Position numbers and translations under genes: made by a program. 64,000 nucleotides of DNA from Synergistetes bacterium HGW-Synergistetes-1. Its GTDB lineage: Bacteria; Synergistota; Synergistia; Synergistales; Synergistaceae. The notes beneath the pieces are model-generated. The model did no database searches. It was not told where the DNA came from and saw only the letters and a list, made by a program, of their open reading frames with translations. Below, piece by piece: positions 50,105 through 60,073 of this stretch. Numbering within the stretch: the first letter of the stretch is position 1; the number at the start of each line of letters is the position of its first letter. Where the stretch lies: contig PGXO01000010.1 in the NCBI GenBank assembly GCA_002839185.1, forward strand, positions 62,001-126,000. Direction: 5' to 3'.

Positions 50105-51325
50105 ATGACAATTTTCAACAAACTGAAAGACTCATTATCACAAAATGCGAGGAGCAATGCAAAAATGGATGATAATATCCGTTTCTGTACTGAAGAGGAT
50201 ATTGTCGATCGCAATGTGACCCTGCCTTCCGCACAGAACGGACGGACCATCGCGCTCCTTCAGCTCAGGACGCTCTCAGTCCACCCTTTTTCCTTCCCTT
50301 TCGGAAAAAACGGGAGGGTGAGAGATGCCCTGAAGATGTCATTCAGGTATGCGCTCGGAAACGATGACGATTCCATCCTCATGATACCCCAGGTGACAGA
50401 ACAGGGAACTGACAAAACTGAAGGAGTCGTATGGTTCGTTTCGAAGGCCGAAATAGAGGAAACAGAAGGAAGGCTGGGCGACGGGATCACTTTCTGGCCG
50501 GCTCCACTGGCTTTGTTCCATGAGACAGGAGGCAATGGCCTGGCAATATGGAACGCTGACAGCGGAACCTCCGGAATGCTTTTTAAGGACCGGTCTCCTC
50601 TTCTATACAGATGGACACCTTGTGCAGAAAACTCCGTGAATGACCTTGAGAAATGGTTTGTCGATTACTCCCGATCCGCGGACATCCCGATAAATAATAT
50701 CATCCTTGCAGAAAGATCATCTCTTTCTGCAAGAAGTATCCAAAAAGCAGGAAGAGAGACCCTGAGGTCATTAACGGGCTCGGTCTCCCTTGATCTTTCA
50801 ACTAAAAGCGCCGACAGCGCCAAAAAACTGGAATTTTTTTTCGCCGCAGCCTTCAGCACAGCCAGAGCTGCGGTCTTCCTTGGACTCTTGTTTCTTGTCC
50901 TTTCGGCAGGAGCTTTTTTTTACAGCATACTGAACAGTGATCATTTTGAGGACGTTCCCTTTGAAATTTACGGGATCGCTTTTGGAGAGAGATCCAACAG
51001 CCCTCTGGCATCTTCAGCAGCAAGGGTAAAAAACCTGGGCGCCAACGGAACTAACATGAGTCTGGAACAGACTCTGGACAACATAGCAACCGTGTGGAAA
51101 ACATCTGCTTCAACAGACTCTCTGAAACTTGATGCGATCAGATACGGAACTGAGCGCACTGAGATACAGGGCACTGCGACCGGCAGCGGTCCAGTCGAGT
51201 CTCTTCGGGATTCCCTGAATAAAAACGGCTTCAATGCAAAGATCTCCGACATCCAACAGATCCCCGGGTCTGGAATGCGTTTTTCCATAGGTCTTGAGAG
51301 TTCGGAAGGGAGCGGGCAGAAATGA
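50105..51325 (+). CDS. gspL: Type II secretion protein L-like
   Basis: A 406-residue bitopic protein. The cytoplasmic part looks like the actin-like N-domain of GspL, one membrane helix (AAVFLGLLFLVLSAGAFFYS) lies near residue 260, and a periplasmic ferredoxin-like domain follows. Sequence similarity to GspL is weak. The call relies on size, topology and its place between gspK and the gspM-like gene. It would link GspE to the inner-membrane platform. Confidence 0.65.
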   Translation: MTIFNKLKDSLSQNARSNAKMDDNIRFCTEEDIVDRNVTLPSAQNGRTIALLQLRTLSVHPFSFPFGKNGRVRDALKMSFRYALGNDDDSILMIPQVTEQGTDKTEGVVWFVSKAEIEETEGRLGDGITFWPAPLALFHETGGNGLAIWNADSGTSGMLFKDRSPLLYRWTPCAENSVNDLEKWFVDYSRSADIPINNIILAERSSLSARSIQKAGRETLRSLTGSVSLDLSTKSADSAKKLEFFFAAAFSTARAAVFLGLLFLVLSAGAFFYSILNSDHFEDVPFEIYGIAFGERSNSPLASSAARVKNLGANGTNMSLEQTLDNIATVWKTSASTDSLKLDAIRYGTERTEIQGTATGSGPVESLRDSLNKNGFNAKISDIQQIPGSGMRFSIGLESSEGSGQK

Positions 51326-51795
51326 TCGAAGAGATAAGGGGACTGCCTGAGACAAAAAAACTGATACGCCTTGGACTGCTTGCCCTTTTAGTCTGGACAG
51401 CGGGGACAGCGTTCTTCCTGGAAGCTTCATCCATTCTGAACAGCAGCAAAGATAGGGTCATGGACACAGGAAAGATCCTTGATGCGGCAAATACCTTTTA
51501 CTCGTATCCTTCACGAACTTCTGCAGAGGGAAAAGAGCCTTTGTCACTCCTTACGGATGCGATAAATGAACTCAGCCTGAAAGACCGTGTGGGGCTGATG
51601 AACTCAGGATCGTCGGGGCTGACTGTCCAGATGACTGAACTGAACGGAGCCGAATTTGTATCTTTCCTGAAGCGTCTCTCTGAAAAGGGCCTTCAGGTGA
51701 ACACAGCCGATATAAGAGCTATAACTTCCGCTCAAAAGGGAAGGCTCATCAACGCATCAATGCTGATAGGAGCAAACAGCGATGGCTCTTTATAA
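51322..51795 (+). CDS. gspM: Type II secretion protein M-like
   Basis: A 157-residue protein with a short cytoplasmic start, one helix (LIRLGLLALLVWTAGTAFFL) and a periplasmic domain that matches the GspM/PilO topology. It overlaps gspL (ATGA) and the next gene. It probably pairs with the GspL-like protein in the assembly platform. Sequence evidence alone is weak. Confidence 0.6.
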   Translation: MIEEIRGLPETKKLIRLGLLALLVWTAGTAFFLEASSILNSSKDRVMDTGKILDAANTFYSYPSRTSAEGKEPLSLLTDAINELSLKDRVGLMNSGSSGLTVQMTELNGAEFVSFLKRLSEKGLQVNTADIRAITSAQKGRLINASMLIGANSDGSL

Positions 51796-52381
51796 ACCTC
51801 TTAAGATCATTTTTGCAGGACTGTGCGGCCTCATTGCAGGTATGGTCCTTTTTTTCCCATGGGACTCAGCTGCAGAGTATGCCGCGAGCAGGGCAGCCGC
51901 GACAGCTTCGGAAAAAAACATTTTTCTCTCATTCCAAAATATTTATACTGAGGGTCTTCTGGACAGGAAATTCATCTGCAGAGGCTTCACAGCCGATATG
52001 CCCGCTGTGTCGATCAAAGTCAGCGAAGCCAGAGTGGACCCGATGTTCATAAGGTCTCTGATATCCGCTTCCAAAACCGGGACTCTGTCCTTTGGCAGGG
52101 GAGAGATCACAACGGTAACAAAGCAAAAGCTCAAATGGACCTCCGGCACTGCAAATATAAAATCCAACGGAGACACCCTATATATCGATGACATTACGCT
52201 TACCGGTGACGTATCGGCAAAGGGCTTTATTAATATTTCAAATGAGACAGGTAATATAGTAAACGCAGATATAACCGCCCGTTTTCCCGATGAGTTTGAC
52301 AGGGCGCTTCAGATGCTGAGCAATATGCAGGTGCTCCCCCTGACAAAGATCAGCTCCGGAGAATGGAGGATATCAAGGTGA
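51782..52381 (+). CDS. gspN: Type II secretion protein N-like
   Basis: A 199-residue protein with one N-terminal helix (LKIIFAGLCGLIAGMVLFF) and a beta-rich periplasmic part (YTEGLLDRKFICRGFTADMP) of the AsmA/GspN kind. Position between gspM and gspC and the size support GspN, a non-universal component. It overlaps both neighbours. Confidence 0.55.
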   Translation: MALYKPLKIIFAGLCGLIAGMVLFFPWDSAAEYAASRAAATASEKNIFLSFQNIYTEGLLDRKFICRGFTADMPAVSIKVSEARVDPMFIRSLISASKTGTLSFGRGEITTVTKQKLKWTSGTANIKSNGDTLYIDDITLTGDVSAKGFINISNETGNIVNADITARFPDEFDRALQMLSNMQVLPLTKISSGEWRISR

Positions 52382-53331
52382 AAGAAGACCTGAGATGCCG
52401 TTTGTCCGAATTAAAAAATGAGATGTATGAGCTGTTCAAAAACGGATACACCTCTGGCGGCAAACTGCAGTCAAAGGGCGTTGTTGTACCTGCCGTGTCA
52501 TTTCTTGCAGGTCTCATCATCGCATCAGTTATGTGTTTTTTCATAGAATTTTCTCTGCTGAATGGATCAGCTGAGGCAAAATATAATCTTGCTGAGGCAG
52601 TCTCAAGAAGATCTCCATCGCTTATCCACTCTGCGAATACGTATCCTTACCAGGATTTTTCTGATTCAAACCCACTGGGAGCGCTTATGCCGGACAAGGG
52701 CAGTTCAAACGATCAGTCGTATCAGATCAAAGACATGAGCCTTGCGGGAACGCTCCCAGGCATTGGAGCGTGGGTCCGCGACAGATCCTCAACGCGTTTC
52801 ATATTGAAAGGCGAGGAAATAAACGGTTACAAACTGGACAATGTCAAATACATGGAAGTCACTCTCCTGAAGGGTGATCAGGGACATCTCCTGTTTATGA
52901 ACATCTCTACCGGCAATCTGACACCACCGCAAATGGCCTCAAACCGCACTCAGCCAAGCAACGCTCCACCTAAAAAAACTTCCCCCAAAAAGGTCCATCC
53001 TGGAATAGAACCTGCATCGGAAGGGGTAGATGGAGTGGTACCGAGGGAACTGGTGGACAAGCTGCTGATGAACCCTTATGACGAGATCGCCAAGATGAGG
53101 ATGGTCCCTGCCGAGGGCGGCGGCATGCAGCTGGCAAGGATAGATCCTGACAGTGTCCTTGGGATGGTCGGGGTCCAGAAGGACGATGTCATAAAAGCCG
53201 TAAACGGAGTTGAGATATCCAATCTCAGCGATGCGACGAACGCTGTCAATTCGATGATGTCGGGCACAAGGTTTGACGTGAAGGTCGAAAGGTCCGGCAA
53301 ACCTCTGGAATTAAAATATCAGGTAAAATGA
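52363..53331 (+). CDS. gspC: Type II secretion protein C (PDZ domain)
   Basis: A 322-residue bitopic protein. One helix lies near residues 47-67 (SFLAGLIIASVMCFFIEF), then an HR-like region (MSLAGTLPGIGAWVRDRSST), a Pro/Lys-rich linker, and a C-terminal PDZ domain, LGMVGVQKDDVIKAVNGVEI. It connects the inner platform to GspD and selects cargo. It overlaps gspN by 19 bases and the next pseudopilin gene. Confidence 0.8.
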   Translation: MEDIKVKEDLRCRLSELKNEMYELFKNGYTSGGKLQSKGVVVPAVSFLAGLIIASVMCFFIEFSLLNGSAEAKYNLAEAVSRRSPSLIHSANTYPYQDFSDSNPLGALMPDKGSSNDQSYQIKDMSLAGTLPGIGAWVRDRSSTRFILKGEEINGYKLDNVKYMEVTLLKGDQGHLLFMNISTGNLTPPQMASNRTQPSNAPPKKTSPKKVHPGIEPASEGVDGVVPRELVDKLLMNPYDEIAKMRMVPAEGGGMQLARIDPDSVLGMVGVQKDDVIKAVNGVEISNLSDATNAVNSMMSGTRFDVKVERSGKPLELKYQVK

Positions 53332-53726
53332 ACGTCAAGAGGAAACGCGCTTTCACATTAGTTGAAGTTATGGTGGCTGTGGTCATACTGTCCCTGACTG
53401 CAACCGCAGCGATAAGGCTTGTTATGCTTGGACAGGAAGGACTCAGAGGAGCAAAGGCCGAGATCACGCTGACACAAGAGGCAAAAGCTATCAGGACAGG
53501 TATAATGCTGGAAACAATAGAGACGTCAGGCAGGAGCGGCGATATAATATGGGAAACCTCCGAAGGGACAAGGGAAATGTTCGGCGAGGATTTCGGGAAA
53601 CTTGATTTTTCCGGTCCCGAACAGACAGAAATGATCGTTATCAAAGAAGATATGAGATGGAAAAAGATTAAGGTCAGCAACACGAAAGAAGACCGTAATA
53701 TCGTCATATATATGCCATATGACTGA
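53328..53726 (+). CDS. gspI: Type II secretion minor pseudopilin GspI-like
   Basis: A 132-residue pseudopilin. The start KRKRAFTLVEVMVAVVILSL has Ala, not Gly, immediately before the mature Phe, an uncommon residue at that position for prepilin peptidase. The short beta domain (GDIIWETSEGTREMF) fits GspI. It overlaps gspC by four bases. GspH is the alternative. Confidence 0.7.
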   Translation: MNVKRKRAFTLVEVMVAVVILSLTATAAIRLVMLGQEGLRGAKAEITLTQEAKAIRTGIMLETIETSGRSGDIIWETSEGTREMFGEDFGKLDFSGPEQTEMIVIKEDMRWKKIKVSNTKEDRNIVIYMPYD

Positions 53727-53878
53727 TACTGGATAATTATCGCCGCTATTGGACAGCCTTTACAGACAGTTTGTAAAAAAAGGAAGATGCAGAAGGAAGA
53801 ACAAAACAAATCACAGCATCAAACCAACCATATGATATTTACACATTATTCATACTAGCAGCCGGGGAGAGATCTGAC

Positions 53879-55969
53879 ATGTTCAAAAAAACAAAATTAT
53901 TAGCCTCCATCTTTATCCTTTTATTAATACTCTCTTCATCAGCCGGATGCACATATGCCCAGACACAGGAAAATCTGGACGAAGAACAGAATCTTGCAGC
54001 AGCAGCCCGCCAGATGCGACAGTCAAACAATGTACAGCTTAATTTCAGCAACCTTGAGATCAGCAAGTTCCTTAGGTTCATGTCAGAACTTCTGAATGAA
54101 AATATCGTAGTGGATCCCGCTGTCGGAGGAAAAGTCTCTGTCGTTTCGCCAAAGTCCATCTCGTTAAGGGAGGCAAGGGAGGTAATGCTCTCCGTGCTTG
54201 AGATGAACAACCTTTCAATACAGAACATGGGCGGGTATTCAAAGGTATTGCCTGCAAGCTCCGGACCGACACTGAACAACACCGTTTTCAAGGGCGACCG
54301 CAGCATAGCTCCCGGTGAATCCCTGACCGTCCAGGTAGTACCTCTGCGCCATGTAAAAGCAGGATACATAATGGAACCGCTCAAATCCGCAGTACCGGAC
54401 ATAAGCGTCACACCCCTTGAAAATGGAAATGCGGTCCTGCTTACAGGGAAGGCATCGGCTTTGAACCGTTCTGTAAGCGTGATAAGGGCCCTTGACGCCC
54501 AGGACAGCGTAAGGAGCATTAAGGCTTTCACACTGACACATGCTAATCCAAAGATCGTGGAATCTCAGCTCAACGTTATGTCAAAAGACACTTCATCCAA
54601 ACTTTCGGGTATTCTTGCAGTAGGGGACGAGAGGACAAGGCGTGTCGTGCTTATTGGAAGCGGTCAGGCTCTTAGGGAAGCTGACCGGCTACTTAAAATA
54701 CTGGACGTACCTTCGCGCGCTGAAAGCTTCCACGTTTACCGCCTGCAGAACGCAGATGCAAAAGTCGTGGCTGAGCAGATGAACAGCATCCTCGCAACAG
54801 CAGCCAAACTTTCCCCCGATCCCAAAGGAGCAATACCTTCCTCGGTGGTCCCGGACCTTCCTACAAACAGTCTTGTCTTCGCAGCCTCACATGAACAGTT
54901 TGGTTCGCTCAAGGAGATACTGGTCCAGCTGGATATCCAGCCAAAGCAGGTGCTGTTGCGCGGCCTGATAGCAGAAGTCAACCTCAACAAGCTCAACAGC
55001 GCCGGCATAGACTGGGCAGCCTGGGGAGGCGGCATAGCAGGTGACGCTGTGATTGCGGGCAACGTACAGATGGGAAGCTCCTCTATCCCGGGTCAGATAA
55101 TCGACCTTTACGACAAGCTGATAACAAAAGAGGAAATATATACAGACCCGGTAAACGGAAACATATACACAAAGACAAACACAGAGGGCAAAGCTCTCAT
55201 ATATACATATGTAAAGATGCTGAACAAGTATGACGCTATCAACGTGCTCTCCATGCCCCGCCTGATGTGCACCGACAACCTACCAAGCCATCTGCAGGTT
55301 GGCCAGGTCATCCCGCAGCTGAAGGGGACCCTTACAGATACGACCAACCCGAGGGCTGTTCAGAACACATACGAGTATAAGGACGTGGGCCTCATTTTGT
55401 CGGTCACCCCGCATGTAAGGAGTGGAAACCTTGTCGCCCTTGAGATAGAACAGAGGGTGGAGGACCTCCTCACCACGATGGGATCGCCGACACCTGTCAC
55501 ATCCAAGCGTGAAGTAAAGACAAACGTCCTGGTTGCCAACGGAGACACGATAATAATCGGAGGACTGATAAGGGAGGCTGAAAAGGTCCTTAAGCACAGG
55601 GTGCCTTTCTTCTCATACATCCCCCTTATAGGGAACCTCTTCAAATCCAGCGAAAAACAGAGGGAAAAGGTCGACCTCATGATATTCCTGACTCCTTACA
55701 TACTGGAAGATCCCAAGGCTGCCTCGAGGATGACCCACAGCATAATCAGCGACGGACAGCAGCTTAGCCCGGCTGAGATCGGAACACTGATGAAGAATCA
55801 GGAGGATTACGAAAAATCGATCAAGAACGAGGGAGTAACAAAGGAGATGCTCGATCCTAACAAAATCCTGAGCGGGGACAAGCAGGAAGAGAAGAAGAGC
55901 GACTGGAAGTCAAAATACAACGAACTTGTGAAAGAGATGGAAACAAAAGAGAAAGATAAGGGAAAATGA
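53879..55969 (+). CDS. gspD: Type II secretion secretin GspD
   Basis: A 696-residue outer-membrane secretin. The signal region LASIFILLLILSSSAGC ends in a possible lipobox Cys, so it may be lipidated; signal peptidase I cleavage at CTYA is the alternative. N0 and N1 domains (VQLNFSNLEISKFLRFMSEL; VQVVPLRHVKAGYIMEPLKS) lead into the secretin core with INVLSMPRLMCTDN, VGQVIPQLKG and the closing VPFFSYIPLIGNLFKSSEKQ. It forms the channel for folded proteins. Confidence 0.92.
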   Translation: MFKKTKLLASIFILLLILSSSAGCTYAQTQENLDEEQNLAAAARQMRQSNNVQLNFSNLEISKFLRFMSELLNENIVVDPAVGGKVSVVSPKSISLREAREVMLSVLEMNNLSIQNMGGYSKVLPASSGPTLNNTVFKGDRSIAPGESLTVQVVPLRHVKAGYIMEPLKSAVPDISVTPLENGNAVLLTGKASALNRSVSVIRALDAQDSVRSIKAFTLTHANPKIVESQLNVMSKDTSSKLSGILAVGDERTRRVVLIGSGQALREADRLLKILDVPSRAESFHVYRLQNADAKVVAEQMNSILATAAKLSPDPKGAIPSSVVPDLPTNSLVFAASHEQFGSLKEILVQLDIQPKQVLLRGLIAEVNLNKLNSAGIDWAAWGGGIAGDAVIAGNVQMGSSSIPGQIIDLYDKLITKEEIYTDPVNGNIYTKTNTEGKALIYTYVKMLNKYDAINVLSMPRLMCTDNLPSHLQVGQVIPQLKGTLTDTTNPRAVQNTYEYKDVGLILSVTPHVRSGNLVALEIEQRVEDLLTTMGSPTPVTSKREVKTNVLVANGDTIIIGGLIREAEKVLKHRVPFFSYIPLIGNLFKSSEKQREKVDLMIFLTPYILEDPKAASRMTHSIISDGQQLSPAEIGTLMKNQEDYEKSIKNEGVTKEMLDPNKILSGDKQEEKKSDWKSKYNELVKEMETKEKDKGK

Positions 55970-57450
55970 CGCTGAAACCCATGCCCTCACCTGAAGAGAT
56001 CCTGGAACTTATCCCTTCCGGGGTGAGTCTTGATACTCTTCGCGATAAAGGGATCGTTCCTCTCAGAAAGTCAGAGGGGATCATGTCGGTCGCCCTTTCC
56101 GACCTCTCTGCTTTCACAGAAGCACAGCTGATAGCATCAAAGGCAGGAATGTCATGCGAAACTGAAATATATCCGGCATCTGATATACAGCATCTCATAA
56201 GGAGCCTTTACGATATAAAAAGCGGTATAGTCCAGGATACGCTCAGCTCAATAGAAGAGGTAAACGACCTCTCAGAGCTGGTCCGCCAGGAAGTGATGAG
56301 CGATACCGTAGACGCCCCTGTAATACGGCTTGTAAACGGAATAATCGTAGAATCACTCAAAGAAAGAGCTACAGACATACATATAGAACCTTATGAAGAC
56401 AGGGTCACAGTGAGGTACAGGGTAGACGGCGTGCTTCTAGACAAATACAGCCTCTCCAAGGGACATCAGGCCCCTGTAACAAGCAGGATCAAAGTTATGG
56501 CAAACCTTGATATAGCAGAGAGGTTCGTCCCTCAGGACGGAAGGATCGGGATAAGCCTCGGAGAGCGAATGGTCGACATAAGGGTCAGTTCACTCCCCAC
56601 GCAGCACGGAGAAAGGCTGGTCATGAGGCTTCTGGACAAAGCAAGAGGACTGCTGTCGCTTGAGGAGCTTGGCATGAAGCCCGATGAGAGAAAAAGGCTG
56701 GAAGAACTCATTAGGCGCCCTAACGGCATGATACTTTTCACGGGACCGACCGGTTCAGGTAAAAGTACGAGCCTTTATGCGATCCTCCAGGCTCTGGCAA
56801 GGCCCCAAGTGAACATTATAACTGTGGAAGATCCCATTGAGTACGACCTCCCGGGCGTCGGACAGGTCCAGGTAAACGACAAGGCAGGACTTACATTTTC
56901 TTCTTCACTCAGGTCGATACTCCGTCAGGACCCCGACATCATAATGATAGGAGAAATGCGCGACTTTGACACGGCCCACATAGGCATACAGTCTTCGCTT
57001 ACCGGACACCTGGTGCTTTCAACGCTGCACACTAACGATTCGATCAGCGCAGTAACAAGACTTATCGATATGGGGATCGAACCGTACCTCGTTTCAGGCT
57101 CTTTGCTCGGAGTAGTCGCACAGAGACTTGTAAGGAGGATCTGCCCCCATTGCAGAGAAGAGGTCCCTGCATCAGGAGTGATCCTTCAGCATGGAATAGA
57201 TATGGCATGGCGGGGAAAAGGATGCGAAAAATGCAGAGGAACCGGGTATATCGGACGTTTCGGCCTTTATGAGCAATTTGACGTCACACCGGAGATACAG
57301 GCAGCCATAGCGGAGAAAGCCCCTTCTTCCGAACTGCGAAGACTGGCACGAAAAAATGGTTTCTGCACCCTTCTCGAACTGGGCATAAAGGCAGTTGCAA
57401 ACGGCGAGACAACCCCCGAAGAAATGCTGCGGGTGGTCGGAGAGGTATAA
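55966..57450 (+). CDS. gspE: Type II secretion ATPase GspE
   Basis: A 494-residue hexameric ATPase. The N-terminal GspE-N domain is followed by ATDIHIEPYEDRVTVRYRVD, Walker A FTGPTGSGKSTSLY near residue 262, the Asp box TVEDPIEYDLPGVGQVQVN, LRQDPDIIMIGEMRD with Walker B, and GHLVLSTLHTN. The C-terminal zinc knuckle is CPHC...CEKCRGTGYIGR. It overlaps gspD (ATGA) and drives pseudopilus growth. Confidence 0.95.
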   Translation: MTLKPMPSPEEILELIPSGVSLDTLRDKGIVPLRKSEGIMSVALSDLSAFTEAQLIASKAGMSCETEIYPASDIQHLIRSLYDIKSGIVQDTLSSIEEVNDLSELVRQEVMSDTVDAPVIRLVNGIIVESLKERATDIHIEPYEDRVTVRYRVDGVLLDKYSLSKGHQAPVTSRIKVMANLDIAERFVPQDGRIGISLGERMVDIRVSSLPTQHGERLVMRLLDKARGLLSLEELGMKPDERKRLEELIRRPNGMILFTGPTGSGKSTSLYAILQALARPQVNIITVEDPIEYDLPGVGQVQVNDKAGLTFSSSLRSILRQDPDIIMIGEMRDFDTAHIGIQSSLTGHLVLSTLHTNDSISAVTRLIDMGIEPYLVSGSLLGVVAQRLVRRICPHCREEVPASGVILQHGIDMAWRGKGCEKCRGTGYIGRFGLYEQFDVTPEIQAAIAEKAPSSELRRLARKNGFCTLLELGIKAVANGETTPEEMLRVVGEV

Positions 57451-57453
57451 GAC

Positions 57454-58629
57454 TTGCCCCTTTTTAAAGCTGAAGTTTACACGGCAGACGGCCGTCAAAA
57501 AGAGCTCCGTAAAGAAGCGGCGAATGAGAATGAGCTGCTCAGGGAACTTGTGTCCGATGGACTGACAGTAGTAAGCATAAAAGAAGAAAGCAGCAGAAAG
57601 CTCAACCCTTTCTCCGGGCACAGGAAGAGAGCCAGGCAGATCAGCTTGGAAGATCAGCATCTCTTCTGCATAACACTCTCTTCCTACATCAAAAGCGGAC
57701 TTTCCATAACTGAAGTGCTTAGGCTGCTCCAGAGACAGACCAGAAATAAGCTCCTAAGACCTATCTACACTGAGCTGAGGGAATCTGTCGAGGGCGGCCG
57801 TTCACTTGCGGCTTCAATGCGTGTCGCAGGGGTTTTTAGGGAGAGCCTGGTCGGCATGGTCGAATCAGGGGAAAGATCCGCCTCGCTTCCTGATATTCTG
57901 GAGAAAGCCGCGGAACTGATACACAACGAGGTCCATCTCCGAAGGAAGCTTCGTTCTTCGCTTACCTATCCGCTCCTGATGTTCGTGGTTGGAATGGCAG
58001 TGGTAGTCTTCCTCCTTACGTTTGTGGTCCCAAGGCTGACAGCGCTCGTAATTGATTCAGGAGCGGAACTTCCATTTGTGACCCGTCTTTTGATCTTTAT
58101 CTCTGATGCTGTAACGATGGGCTTCATACCTCTCCTGATCGCTCTTTTGATCGTTTTCATATTCCTCCGCAGAAGCGGCAGGAGCATTACCATCCCGATA
58201 TTCAGGGAGATAAAGGAAAACATTGCATTCTCAATGATATTTTCACAGACCGGGACGCTTCTGAAATCCGGCCTCCCGCTTATTCAGGCACTTAAACTCA
58301 CAGAACCTCTCGACCCTGTCAAGGGAAGGCTCCAAATTGTGCAGGACCATATAAGAAAAGGTTACAGATTTTCACAGGGGCTCGAAAAAGAGGGCTCCTT
58401 CCCAGAGGAGATAGTCTCTGTGGTAAGGGTCAGCGAAAACGGGAGGGATCTTCCTGACGGACTGATCCGGCTGGGCAACAACTGTTGGGATATCGCGCAG
58501 TCATCGATGCAAAAATACGCTACTCTTGCAGAGCCTTTGATAATACTTGTAATGGGTTTTCTTGTAGGGTTCGTGGTGATAGCAGTGCTTCTGCCTATTT
58601 TTGACCTTTCGACACTTGCTACCAGATAG
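57454..58629 (+). CDS. gspF: Type II secretion inner-membrane platform protein GspF
   Basis: A 391-residue polytopic protein with the duplicated T2SF domain. LFCITLSSYIKSGLSITEVL, GVFRESLVGMVESGERSASL, then membrane helices (PLLMFVVGMAVVVFLLTFVV), a second repeat, and the last helix (IILVMGFLVGFVVIAVLLPI). The start is TTG with GGAGAGG upstream. It is the last gene of the plus-strand secretion operon. Confidence 0.93.
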   Translation: MPLFKAEVYTADGRQKELRKEAANENELLRELVSDGLTVVSIKEESSRKLNPFSGHRKRARQISLEDQHLFCITLSSYIKSGLSITEVLRLLQRQTRNKLLRPIYTELRESVEGGRSLAASMRVAGVFRESLVGMVESGERSASLPDILEKAAELIHNEVHLRRKLRSSLTYPLLMFVVGMAVVVFLLTFVVPRLTALVIDSGAELPFVTRLLIFISDAVTMGFIPLLIALLIVFIFLRRSGRSITIPIFREIKENIAFSMIFSQTGTLLKSGLPLIQALKLTEPLDPVKGRLQIVQDHIRKGYRFSQGLEKEGSFPEEIVSVVRVSENGRDLPDGLIRLGNNCWDIAQSSMQKYATLAEPLIILVMGFLVGFVVIAVLLPIFDLSTLATR

Positions 58630-58633
58630 AAAA

Positions 58634-59965
58634 TTATCTGAGAGCGCTTAAGGGATCGACCGGGAAACTGTTCTTTCTGACCTCAAAGTGAAGATGATTG
58701 CCGGTCGACCTTCCGGTGCTCCCAACATAGGATATCAACTGACCGGAATAGACCTGATCGCCTTTTTGGACTGCCAGATCGCTGCAGTGTCCGTAGAGGG
58801 TCGTGATACCGTCTGTGTGATCGATAACAACAGTCTTGCCGTACCCTCCCATCCAACCTGAATAGACAACTACGCCATCCATCGCTGAAACTATCGCTCT
58901 CCCATATGGAGCCATTATATCCAGTCCTGAGTGGAAACTGCCTGCTGAGGCGTAAGAGCGGCTCCTCCAGCCAAACAGGCTCGAAACTCTTCCTCTGACC
59001 GGCCACATTAGGGTATTTCGCAACAGATACTCTCTTCCGGATGCTATTTTAATCATTCCGCTTTCTGTCTGTATGACTGAGGCATAATTTGCACCCGGCA
59101 AAAAGACCTCTCTGGCAGAAGAGAGCGGCGAGCCGATGTCTATACCGTTTGCGGCATAGATTTGATCTCTTTTCGTACCATAGAGAGATGAAAGTCTTTC
59201 GACGCTTTCCCCCTCCGAAACTTTGACAAAGATCCCTTCCCGGTCGGGTATCCGCAACACTGTACCCTGTAAAAGGCTGTTAATTTTTTCCGGGCTGTTT
59301 GATCCTATTATCGTATCCGCACCGAGATCGAACTTTTCAGCTATCGACCAGAGGGTATCTCCCTCTTTTACTATGTATGCCGTAACAGAGACCAGCTTTT
59401 TCTGCCTTAAAAATTCTGCTTCCCTTCTTTTCATTTCTTTAACGAAGAATGAGGTCTCATCCATGTGCTCCCTGTCTCTCGGCACGTAGATCACCAGATC
59501 CCCTTCTCTCTTTATTCTTCTGTCAATGCCGTTTATTCGAAGAAGGTCCTCTGCCGTAATATGATATTTTGCAGCAGCAGATTCCACAGATTCGTCCTTT
59601 TTAAGAATGAACTCGTCCCAATGTCTGTTGTCGCACATAGAGGAGATCAGCTTATCAGTTACTACCCCCCCGTTTTGGGACAGCGTGCGGTAAAGTTCTC
59701 TCTCGGGCGGCGTAAGGTTGGACATGTTCAGCAGGTCCCTTCCTCCTATTGAGATCACATCTTCACCAGAAGCGCTCCTTGGGTCATGAAGGTACAGCTC
59801 ACCTGCCACAGACAACGATACCGCTGCGGCTGCCATGATAATGAATGAAGAAAAGAGCATTATTGCTTTCTTATACTTTCTAATTATTGCGGCTGCCTTT
59901 TCCATCCTTGCCCTGTCCCTTTCAGAAAATGATAAGGTCCTTTTGAACTGACTCAGGCAACACAA
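58634..59965 (-). CDS. LysM-domain M23 (LytM) metallopeptidase
   Basis: A 443-residue protein with one N-terminal membrane helix (AIMLFSSFIIMAAAAVSLSV), LysM-type repeats (AYIVKEGDTLWSIAEKFDLG and two more) and a C-terminal M23 domain with SFHSGLDIMAPYG and NHLHFEVRK. Zn ligands H, D and H are all present, so it should cut peptidoglycan bridges or activate amidases. The gene is convergent with gspF and divides gspG from the rest of the secretion locus. It may help pass secretion components through the wall. Confidence 0.88.
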   Translation of the reverse strand: MCCLSQFKRTLSFSERDRARMEKAAAIIRKYKKAIMLFSSFIIMAAAAVSLSVAGELYLHDPRSASGEDVISIGGRDLLNMSNLTPPERELYRTLSQNGGVVTDKLISSMCDNRHWDEFILKKDESVESAAAKYHITAEDLLRINGIDRRIKREGDLVIYVPRDREHMDETSFFVKEMKRREAEFLRQKKLVSVTAYIVKEGDTLWSIAEKFDLGADTIIGSNSPEKINSLLQGTVLRIPDREGIFVKVSEGESVERLSSLYGTKRDQIYAANGIDIGSPLSSAREVFLPGANYASVIQTESGMIKIASGREYLLRNTLMWPVRGRVSSLFGWRSRSYASAGSFHSGLDIMAPYGRAIVSAMDGVVVYSGWMGGYGKTVVIDHTDGITTLYGHCSDLAVQKGDQVYSGQLISYVGSTGRSTGNHLHFEVRKNSFPVDPLSALR

Positions 59966-60043
59966 AATGATCAGGGGTGTGAACAGTACGCTGCATAAGT
60001 CTGTCAGCAGCCTGATGTAACACGGAAAGATGGGATAAACGCA

Positions 60044-60070
60044 GGCGCAGCCTGATCAAGCTGCGCCTTT
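60044..60070. terminator. Hairpin between gspG and the M23 peptidase gene
   Basis: GGCGCAGC pairs with GCTGCGCC across an eight-base loop, with TTTT following on the plus strand. It lies three bases beyond the gspG stop. Confidence 0.5.
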
Positions 60071-60073
60071 TCG

